This document shows, one piece after another, positions 1-4,367 of a DNA stretch of 5,785 nucleotides; position 1 is the stretch's first letter; every line of letters begins with the position of its first letter. Source of the stretch: Firmicutes bacterium ZCTH02-B6 (GTDB lineage: Bacteria > Bacillota > Limnochordia > Limnochordales > ZCTH02-B6). The translations under genes and the position numbers were made by a program. The stretch covers positions 1 to 5,785 of the forward strand of contig LZRQ01000204.1 of the NCBI GenBank assembly GCA_002159155.1, given 5' to 3'. Below the pieces are notes generated by a model. The model saw nothing but the letters and a program-made list of their open reading frames with translations. It was not told where the DNA came from and ran no database searches.

Positions 1-260
1 GCGCTCAGCAGCACCGTCCAGAAGGACAGGTAAAGGCTGTTGCCCAGCGCCTCCAGGTTGATGGGCCGCTGGCGGTTAAAGAACTCCCGGTAGTTGGCCA
101 GGGACAGCTCGCTGCCGCTGGTCAGGCTCATGAGGACCGTCTGCAACAGCGGGTAGCCCACGTAGCTCAACAGGATGGCGAGGACGACCAGCACCAAGAG
201 GTAGGTTCGGGCCTTGGCCAGCAGCCGCCCCCAGCGGTGGGCATCGCGCGCAGGCTTCAT
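1..260 (-). CDS. ABC transporter permease, N-terminal part (runs off left edge)
   Basis: The first 86 residues of an integral membrane permease of a binding-protein-dependent ABC importer; the rest lies beyond the window. I read it directly from the minus strand. A basic start (MKPARDAHRWGR) is followed by one clear membrane segment at about residues 20-45 (YLLVLVVLAILLSYVGYPLL), then a periplasmic-type stretch with SLANYREFF, and then NSLYLSFWTVLLS, the beginning of the second membrane segment. The order of hydrophobic helix, 'L.NY..F' and 'NSL.LS' is typical of FbpB/PotB-type permeases. The ATG at 258-260 is preceded by GGAGGGG (265-271), so the start is well supported. It follows the substrate-binding protein by 57 bp, and a strong stem-loop lies between them. 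Its substrate cannot be judged from this fragment and is inferred from the neighbour. The core EAA loop that contacts the ATPase is not in the window. Confidence 0.88.
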   Translation of the reverse strand, partial: MKPARDAHRWGRLLAKARTYLLVLVVLAILLSYVGYPLLQTVLMSLTSGSELSLANYREFFNRQRPINLEALGNSLYLSFWTVLLS

Positions 261-279
261 GCTACCCCTCCAATAGCGT

Positions 280-309
280 GGGGCGCGGGGCCTGACCGCC
301 CCGCGCCCC
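280..309 (-). other. Intercistronic 12-bp stem-loop between binding protein and permease genes
   Basis: A perfect inverted repeat: arm 280-291 (GGGGCGCGGGGC) pairs with 298-309 over a 6-nt loop, all G-C pairs. It starts 9 bp after the binding-protein stop codon on the minus strand. No T-run follows it on the transcribed strand, and the permease SD comes soon after. It therefore fits an mRNA-stabilising or partially attenuating hairpin better than a full rho-independent terminator. Such elements commonly let a binding protein be made in excess over its permease, as with the malE-malF intergenic repeats. The structure is seen; the function is inferred. Confidence 0.8.
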
Positions 310-317
310 GGGCCACC

Positions 318-1361
318 TTAGCGGCTGCGGCCGCGGATGTTTTCATCCCATTCCCGCATCCACTGATCGCCGTACTCGGCCAGCACCTCCCAGTCCAGCT
401 CCATGGGCTTGATGGACTGGCGCATCCACTCGGGCAACAGCTCCGCGGGGATGTCGCTGCGGGCCGGCATCCGGTTGAACTCGGTGGCAAACCGCGTCAG
501 GACTTCCTTGGACATGACGAACTCGTAGAAGGCTTTGGCGGCGTTGGGATGACGGGCGCCTGCCACCATGGCGATGCCGTCCACGATGACCGGCGTGCCG
601 CTCTCGGGCACCAAGTACGCGAAAGGCATGCCCTGGCCGATCTGGGTTTCCGTGTCGGGTATGTTCCACACCGTAACGTCGCCGACGCCCCGGGCCAGCT
701 CCTGGAACATCACGGCGGAGTGGGACGAGTAGTTGCGGGTGTTGGCGTCCAGCCGGCGCAGCCAGTCAAAGCCCGCTTCGGCCGAGCCCGTCTCCTTGTA
801 GAACCGGTACACCATGGCGATGTACATGGTGCGGGTGGTGCCGGCCGCCAGCGGGTCGCGGATGACGATGCGGTCCTTCCACTTGGGATCCAGCAGGTCG
901 TCCCAGTCCTTGGGCGCATCGGCAGGACGGACGGCCCGGGTGTTGTAGACGATGACCAGCGGCGTCAGGAACGTGCCGTAGAAGTAGTGGTCGGGATCCC
1001 GGTAGGCGGGATCAATCGCGTCGGCCCCAGAGGGGATGTAGGGCTGCAGCAAGCCCTCTCGCTTGGCCTGCAGGTACAGGTTGGTCGGCGCGCCCCACCA
1101 GATGTCGGCTTGCGGGTTGCCCCGTTCGGCGCGAATCCGGTCCAGCACCTCCTGCGCGCCAAGGAAGAGATAGTCCACCTTCACGTTGGGGTACAGCTTC
1201 TGAAACTCTTCCACGAAGACCTGGCCCTGGTCGCCGTGGGGCGAGTAAATGACGAGGCGATCTTCCAAGGCTCCTTGTGCGGAAGCGGCAACCGCGAGAG
1301 CCAGCACAAGGACCAGCGTCAACAACCAACGGGATCCGGTGACAAGGGCGCAGCGCGTCAA
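318..1361 (-). CDS. ABC transporter extracellular substrate-binding protein (FbpA/AfuA-like family)
   Basis: A secreted solute-binding protein that captures the ligand for the permease encoded next to it. With a TTG start at 1361 it has 347 residues. A basic N-terminus, a hydrophobic core at residues 12-26 and ASA-Q at 26-29 form a type I signal peptide; no lipobox cysteine is present. The mature part has the family-1 solute-binding pattern: VIYSP near the start, then ADIWWGAPTNLY, GLLQPY, VIVYNTRAV, WDDLLDPKWKDRI, DPLAAGTT and, near the end, VPESGTPVIVDGIAMV with HPNAAKAFYEFVMSKE. These match proteins annotated as iron(III) or sugar-phosphate binders. The tyrosine pair of ferric-binding FbpA is not evident; VWNIPDT sits roughly in that region. 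I chose TTG 1361 because GGAGGTG at 1368-1374 lies 6 nt upstream of it. A longer reading from TTG 1376 would overlap that SD. Beside a SIS enzyme and a sugar kinase, a sugar-phosphate ligand is plausible but unproven. Confidence 0.92.
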   Translation of the reverse strand: MTRCALVTGSRWLLTLVLVLALAVAASAQGALEDRLVIYSPHGDQGQVFVEEFQKLYPNVKVDYLFLGAQEVLDRIRAERGNPQADIWWGAPTNLYLQAKREGLLQPYIPSGADAIDPAYRDPDHYFYGTFLTPLVIVYNTRAVRPADAPKDWDDLLDPKWKDRIVIRDPLAAGTTRTMYIAMVYRFYKETGSAEAGFDWLRRLDANTRNYSSHSAVMFQELARGVGDVTVWNIPDTETQIGQGMPFAYLVPESGTPVIVDGIAMVAGARHPNAAKAFYEFVMSKEVLTRFATEFNRMPARSDIPAELLPEWMRQSIKPMELDWEVLAEYGDQWMREWDENIRGRSR

Positions 1362-1367
1362 GGGAAA

Positions 1368-1374
1368 CACCTCC
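1368..1374 (-). promoter_or_regulatory. Shine-Dalgarno site that decides the binding-protein start
   Basis: The minus strand reads GGAGGTG, then 6 nt (TTTCCC), then TTG at 1361. The upstream in-frame TTG at 1376 overlaps this SD and has none of its own at a sensible distance. The shorter product also gives a signal peptide of normal length. This favours residue 1 at 1361. Confidence 0.75.
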
Positions 1375-1453
1375 AAGCCAGGTTATCGCCGAAAGCAGCG
1401 CCAACTCCCGTGGTTCGACTGCGTGCACTGCCCTGCCGGTCATCCCTCCTCCC

Positions 1454-1473
1454 GCAGAGCACCGATGCTCTGC
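1454..1473 (-). other. 8-bp stem-loop just after the SIS gene
   Basis: GCAGAGCA (1454-1461) and TGCTCTGC (1466-1473) are perfect inverted repeats with a 4-nt loop, starting 6 bp past the SIS stop codon on the minus strand. The transcribed strand continues with GGGAGGAGGG rather than a U-tract, so it is not a classical terminator. The likely role is 3'-end protection or attenuation between the isomerase and the transporter genes. The remaining ~90 bp of this gap shows no promoter that I trust. Confidence 0.6.
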
Positions 1474-1478
1474 TCTGG

Positions 1479-2402
1479 CTACGTCGCCGGTGCGGGCTCC
1501 GTCGGCAGCACCACCGACCGCGTGAGGTGCCTCGGTTTGTCCGGGTTCAATCCCCGCCGCAGGGCGGTCTTGAGGCCGACCCGCTGCAGGCGCACGAGTT
1601 CCACCAGGGGATCCGCGGCGGCGACGCGCACCCGCGCACCGACCCGCTGGATGTCTGCCGTCAGCGCGCCGATACGTTCGTCCCAGGGATCCAAGATTTC
1701 GACGTGGGTCCTCGGCCCCGCGCAGCTGATGGGCCCATGGCGGTACTCCAGCGGCACGTACCGCTCGGTCCAAAGCTGAGCCATCTCTTGGAGCTTGAGC
1801 GCGGCTTCGCAGGCGACGCCCAGGCGCCAGCTCGAGCCGAGCACCACCACGTGGTCGTGCTGGGCCAGAGGCTCCACGTCCTCCGCCAGGGACCGGCGCA
1901 GCTCCTCCGGCAGATGCACCGGCGGAACCCGGCCCGCGAGGAGATCGGCCGCCGCGCGCAAGAGCAACATGGCCGTGGTGGCTGAGCCGGTCTGTACGAC
2001 GCTGTCCTCGCGCACATAGGCCAAAGAGATCACTTCATGGGTTTCCTGTGCCAGGGGACTGGCAGGCTCCGCGGTGAGGGCCAACGTGACGTTGCCGGCC
2101 TCCTTGGCCGCCGAGACGGCTTCAAGGATCTCCGTGGTGGTGCCGCTGCGGCTGATACAGAGGACCAGCTCCCCAGCGCGCGGCGCAAACTCCGATGCGG
2201 GCACCGCCCGGGCCGCCGCGACGCCGACGGCGTTGAGATAACGGGCGGCCGCAATGCCGACGTAATAGGAGCTGCCGGCGCCCACTAGGGCCATCCCGGA
2301 GCCCGCGAGCTCCTTGAGCTGACCGGCAACCTCCCGGCTTTGCTCCAGCGCTCTTTCCCACAACTCTGGTTGTGACAAGATTTCTTTTTCTGTATGGGTC
2401 AC
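1479..2402 (-). CDS. Tandem SIS-domain sugar-phosphate isomerase/deaminase-like protein (GlmS C-terminal / AgaS type)
   Basis: A cytoplasmic enzyme-like protein of 307 residues with two SIS (sugar isomerase) domains. The N-terminus TEKEILSQPELW matches the entry helix of GlmS isomerase and AgaS proteins. SIS domain 1 has VGAGSSYYVG (40-49), the phosphate-binding ISRSGTTTE (83-91) and REDSVVQTGSATT (131-143), the last resembling AgaS more than GlmS. SIS domain 2 begins near residue 184 (HVVVLGSSWRLG) and contains LQEMAQ (Glu206) and EYRHGP (His222), at the positions of the GlmS catalytic Glu and His. The tail NPDKPRHLTRSVV corresponds to the GlmS C-terminal tail, but with Arg295 at the Lys603 position. 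No glutaminase domain is present, so it is not a full GlmS. Known relatives isomerise or deaminate amino-sugar phosphates or cleave fructosamine phosphates. GTG 2402 is preferred over GTG 2408 because of SD spacing. It is the first gene of the leftward unit, divergent from deoR. Confidence 0.9.
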   Translation of the reverse strand: MTHTEKEILSQPELWERALEQSREVAGQLKELAGSGMALVGAGSSYYVGIAAARYLNAVGVAAARAVPASEFAPRAGELVLCISRSGTTTEILEAVSAAKEAGNVTLALTAEPASPLAQETHEVISLAYVREDSVVQTGSATTAMLLLRAAADLLAGRVPPVHLPEELRRSLAEDVEPLAQHDHVVVLGSSWRLGVACEAALKLQEMAQLWTERYVPLEYRHGPISCAGPRTHVEILDPWDERIGALTADIQRVGARVRVAAADPLVELVRLQRVGLKTALRRGLNPDKPRHLTRSVVLPTEPAPAT

Positions 2403-2409
2403 GCCCACT

Positions 2410-2416
2410 CCACCTC
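2410..2416 (-). promoter_or_regulatory. Shine-Dalgarno site of the SIS gene
   Basis: The minus strand carries GAGGTGG at 2410-2416. It lies 7 nt before GTG 2402 but only 1 nt before the alternative in-frame GTG 2408, so the shorter product is favoured. If the promoter at 2425-2453 is right, transcription begins around 2418 and the mRNA leader is only about 16 nt, with the SD almost at its 5' end. Confidence 0.65.
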
Positions 2417-2424
2417 TTATTTCA

Positions 2425-2453
2425 AGCCTAACCTGAAATCAATCAAAAGTCAA
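2425..2453 (-). promoter_or_regulatory. Predicted sigma-A/70 promoter for the SIS-transporter unit
   Basis: On the minus strand TTGACT (2448-2453, five of six matches to TTGACA) is followed by a 17-bp spacer and TAGGCT (2425-2430, a weaker -10 with T, A and final T conserved). It lies in the AT-rich divergent region. Its distance to the GTG start fits a short leader. Confidence 0.55.
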
Positions 2454-2461
2454 CACGCATA

Positions 2462-2510
2462 CGCTCGATTTTGTTCGTTTTTGGTGCGAAATCGTTTGAT
2501 ATTGCTCGAA
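2462..2510. promoter_or_regulatory. Candidate DeoR-family operator between divergent promoters
   Basis: This AT-rich stretch is upstream of both promoters and overlaps the rightward -35. It holds repeated TCG-type half-sites: TCGATTTTGT (2465-2474) followed directly by TCGTTTTTGG (2475-2484), a second TCGTTT at 2492-2497, and GCTCGA at both 2463-2468 and 2504-2509. CGATTT (2466-2471) and AAATCG (2489-2494) form an inverted pair. TTGTTCG (2471-2477) resembles the half-site TGTTCGW of GlpR. DeoR/GlpR regulators commonly bind several such TTCGTTT-like repeats next to their own gene. That the adjacent DeoR protein binds here is inference. Confidence 0.5.
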
Positions 2511-2530
2511 TCCAGACCGTATGCTATTCT
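2496..2530 (+). promoter_or_regulatory. Predicted promoter for the deoR-kinase unit
   Basis: TTGATA (2496-2501, five of six to consensus) is spaced 18 bp from TATGCT (2520-2525). An overlapping alternative is the extended -10 TGCTATTCT (2522-2530) with TTGCTC (2502-2507) 17 bp upstream. Either would start transcription near 2532-2537, giving a leader of about 42-47 nt to the GTG at 2579. The -35 overlaps the candidate operator, as expected for autorepression. Confidence 0.5.
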
Positions 2531-2537
2531 TGAACAT

Positions 2538-2571
2538 GGGAGTTGGGGGTGAAAACGGGGGATTGGGGGGG
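2538..2571 (+). promoter_or_regulatory. G-quadruplex motif covering the deoR leader and RBS
   Basis: Four G-runs lie on the coding strand in the predicted 5' leader: 2538-2540 (3), 2545-2549 (5), 2557-2561 (5) and 2565-2571 (7), with loops of 4, 7 and 3 nt. This meets the usual G3+N1-7 pattern. The last run is also the only SD-like sequence for the GTG at 2579 (7-nt spacer), so folding would hide the ribosome binding site. The motif is seen; its folding and effect are inferred. Confidence 0.55.
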
Positions 2572-2578
2572 CGGTTTC

Positions 2579-3331
2579 GTGAAGGAACAGCGGCACGAGC
2601 TTATCCTCGGGGAACTGGCGCGGCGGGGCGCGGTCTCCGTCGCCGCCCTGGCGCAGCGCCTCGGGGTTTCGGAGGCGACCATCCGGCGGGACCTGGACGA
2701 GCTGGCCCGCCTCGGCAAGGTGCACCGCACCCACGGCGGCGCGCTGTCGGCGGATCCGCGGGAGGAGCTCCCCCTTAACCTCAAAGCCACCTCCTACGCC
2801 GCGGAAAAACGGCGCATCGGGTTGGCCGCGGCTGCGCTCATCCAGCCGGGACAGGTGGTCGGCTGCAGCGGCGGCACCACCGTAGCGCATGTGGCCACGG
2901 CCCTGCGGGGTAAACGGGTCGTCGTCGTCACCAACGCGCTCAACATCGCACTGGAGCTGGCCACGTCCGAGGAAGCCGAGGTGATCGTCACCGGTGGCAC
3001 CCTGCGGGGCCGGTCGCTGGAGCTGGTGGGCCACGTGGCCGAGCGGACCTTCCGGGAGCTGTACGTGGACGTGGCGGTCATCGGCGTCGACGGCATCTCC
3101 CTCGAGCAGGGACTGACCACCTACCATCTCAGCGAGGCCCAGACCAACCGGGTGCTCATGGAGCAGGCCCGGCAAGTGTGGGTGGTCGCCGACCACAGCA
3201 AGGTGGAAAAGGTTACGCCCGCTTACATCGGCCCCCTGTCCCGCGTCAGCCGCTTCATCACCGATACCGACGCGCCGGCGCCGTTCCTGGACGAACTGCG
3301 CCGGCGGGGCATCGACGTCGTCTGCGCATAA
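2579..3331 (+). CDS. DeoR/GlpR-family transcriptional regulator
   Basis: A 250-residue repressor-type protein. The DeoR winged helix-turn-helix is at residues 3-55: RHELILGELARRGAVS, then LAQRLGVSEATIRRDLDEL (recognition helix) and the family-typical VHRTHGGAL. After a linker comes the sugar-phosphate-sensing DeoRC domain: KRRIGLAAAALIQPG, the ligand-loop motif SGGTT (97-101), VVTNALNIALEL, VTGGTLRG, IGVDGISLEQGLTT and VVADHSKVEK. I chose GTG 2579 because family members begin with 'MK..R...I...L' and MKEQRHELIL fits exactly. Reading from TTG 2543 would add twelve Gly-rich residues encoded by the G-rich leader. Members of this family usually repress sugar catabolic genes and release DNA on binding a phosphorylated sugar. 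It is divergent from the SIS-transporter unit and is followed 21 bp later by the kinase, so it probably controls both. The effector is likely the substrate or product of the SIS or kinase step. Confidence 0.94.
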   Translation: MKEQRHELILGELARRGAVSVAALAQRLGVSEATIRRDLDELARLGKVHRTHGGALSADPREELPLNLKATSYAAEKRRIGLAAAALIQPGQVVGCSGGTTVAHVATALRGKRVVVVTNALNIALELATSEEAEVIVTGGTLRGRSLELVGHVAERTFRELYVDVAVIGVDGISLEQGLTTYHLSEAQTNRVLMEQARQVWVVADHSKVEKVTPAYIGPLSRVSRFITDTDAPAPFLDELRRRGIDVVCA

Positions 3332-3337
3332 ACGCCT

Positions 3338-3353
3338 CGGGGAGGTCGCCCCG
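3338..3353 (+). promoter_or_regulatory. Kinase RBS held in a small GC hairpin
   Basis: The deoR-kinase gap contains the SD GGGGAGGT (3339-3346) six bases before the GTG at 3353. CGGGG (3338-3342) can pair with CCCCG (3349-3353) across a 6-nt loop, covering half the SD and the first base of the start codon. A ribosome ending at the deoR stop (3329-3331), only 6 nt before the stem, would open it, which suggests translational coupling. This is inferred from the sequence. Confidence 0.5.
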
Positions 3354-4354
3354 TGCTCCTGACCGTCACCCTGAACGCTTCTTTAGACAAGACGTATTCG
3401 GTCCCCGGCTTCGCCGTGGGTCGGGACGTGGCCGCCGCCCACGTGGAGTGCTCGCCGGGCGGCAAGGGCCTCAACGTGGCCTCCTTTGCCCGGGCGCTGG
3501 GGGCCGAGGTGCTGGCCACGGGGATCTTGGGCGGCCATACGGGGCGACACGTGCGGGACCTGATCGCCGCCAGGGGCATCGCCAACGACTTTGTCTGGAT
3601 CGAGGGCGAATCCCGCAGTTGCCACATCATCTACGATCCGGACGCCAATACCCTGAGCCAGATCCGCGAGCCCGGGCCGCCCGTACCGCCGGGCACGCGG
3701 CGGGCAGTAGTAGAGAAGTTCCGGGAGCTGGCGGCCCACGCCCGGGTGGTGGTCATGTCGGGGAGCCTGCCGCCGGGCCTGGGAAGCGACACGTACAAAG
3801 AGCTGGTGGCCATCGCGCGCAGGCTAGGCGTGCCCGCCATCCTGGACGCGTCGGACGAGCCGCTGGCGCTGGGGCTTGAGGCCGGGCCATCCCTCATCAA
3901 ACCCAATCTGGACGAACTGCGGGAGCTGGCCCGCCGGCTGGGGCTCACCGGCGATGGGCCCGCCGGCGACGAGCCCGCCGTCGATGCGCCGGCCGTCGAT
4001 GGACAGTCGGTGCGCCGCTGGGCCGCCGGCGTAGCCTGGGAGGTGCGCCGGCGCTTTGGCACCCAAGTGGTGGCCTCCCTGGGTCCTCTGGGTGCGGTGG
4101 TGGCCGAGGAGGGCGGCGTGTACGCGATGGTGCCGCCCTCGATCCAAGCCGTAAACACCATCAGCTGCGGCGACGCGTTAGTGGCAGGCATTGCCGTCGG
4201 CTGGACCCGGGGCTGGAGCCTGCACGACGCGGTGCGGCTGGGCGTTGCAGCCGCCACCGCCAAGGCGAGACGCTTTTCCACCGGCTCTGTGACGGCCGAG
4301 GAAGCGGCGGAGCTGCTGCCCCGGGTGGCGACAGCCCCCTTGTCCCTGGGCTAG
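3353..4354 (+). CDS. PfkB-family hexose-phosphate kinase (1-phosphofructokinase / tagatose-6-phosphate kinase branch)
   Basis: A ribokinase-fold cytosolic kinase of 333 residues that should phosphorylate a ketohexose monophosphate with ATP to a bisphosphate. It opens with TVTLNASLDKTY (Asn8 and Asp12 of the substrate pocket in the FruK/LacC branch), then GGKGLNVA (36-43, PfkB signature 1), GILGGHTG and MSGSLPPG, which are typical of 1-phosphofructokinase and tagatose-6-phosphate kinase. The nucleotide side has IKPNLDEL, SLGPLGAV and the C-terminal signature NTISCGDALVAGIAVG, with catalytic base Asp274. The usual G-A/S-G-D reads S-C-G-D here. An insertion with three five-residue repeats (202-216) helps make it longer than the usual ~310 residues. 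GTG 3353 has a strong SD. It lies in one unit with deoR. Whether the substrate is fructose-1-phosphate, fructose-6-phosphate or tagatose-6-phosphate cannot be decided by eye. The next gene is convergent. Confidence 0.93.
   Translation: MLLTVTLNASLDKTYSVPGFAVGRDVAAAHVECSPGGKGLNVASFARALGAEVLATGILGGHTGRHVRDLIAARGIANDFVWIEGESRSCHIIYDPDANTLSQIREPGPPVPPGTRRAVVEKFRELAAHARVVVMSGSLPPGLGSDTYKELVAIARRLGVPAILDASDEPLALGLEAGPSLIKPNLDELRELARRLGLTGDGPAGDEPAVDAPAVDGQSVRRWAAGVAWEVRRRFGTQVVASLGPLGAVVAEEGGVYAMVPPSIQAVNTISCGDALVAGIAVGWTRGWSLHDAVRLGVAAATAKARRFSTGSVTAEEAAELLPRVATAPLSLG
3956..4000 (+). repeat. Three tandem 15-bp repeats inside the kinase gene
   Basis: Three in-frame 15-bp units at 3956-3970, 3971-3985 and 3986-4000 encode GPAGD, EPAVD and APAVD (residues 202-216). 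Units two and three differ at only three bases. They sit between the IKPNLDEL segment and the helix before SLGPLGAV, probably a surface loop. This looks like local slippage expansion that keeps the frame. Confidence 0.75.
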
Positions 4355-4367
4355 CCGGAATCGTCCG

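Noticed and set aside
1012..1443. Minus-strand frame from ATG 1443 preceded by GGGAGGAGGG
   Set aside because: The purine run suggests an RBS, but the frame overlaps most of the N-terminal half of the binding-protein gene in another register and its product shows no domain. The purine run alone is not enough.
237..1985. A 582-codon plus-strand open frame across the binding-protein and SIS genes
   Set aside because: It is antisense to two genes with clear family motifs, has low-complexity His/Arg/Gly-rich composition and no recognisable domain. Such frames are common opposite GC-rich genes.
2543..2578. TTG 2543 or GTG 2549 as the deoR start
   Set aside because: They would add Gly-rich residues encoded by the G-run leader, outside the family's usual N-terminus. 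GTG 2579 gives the standard MK..R...I start.
4349..4356. Perfect palindrome GGCTAGCC at the kinase stop codon
   Set aside because: It is short, has no loop or U-run, and is expected by chance in GC-rich DNA. It cannot serve as a terminator.
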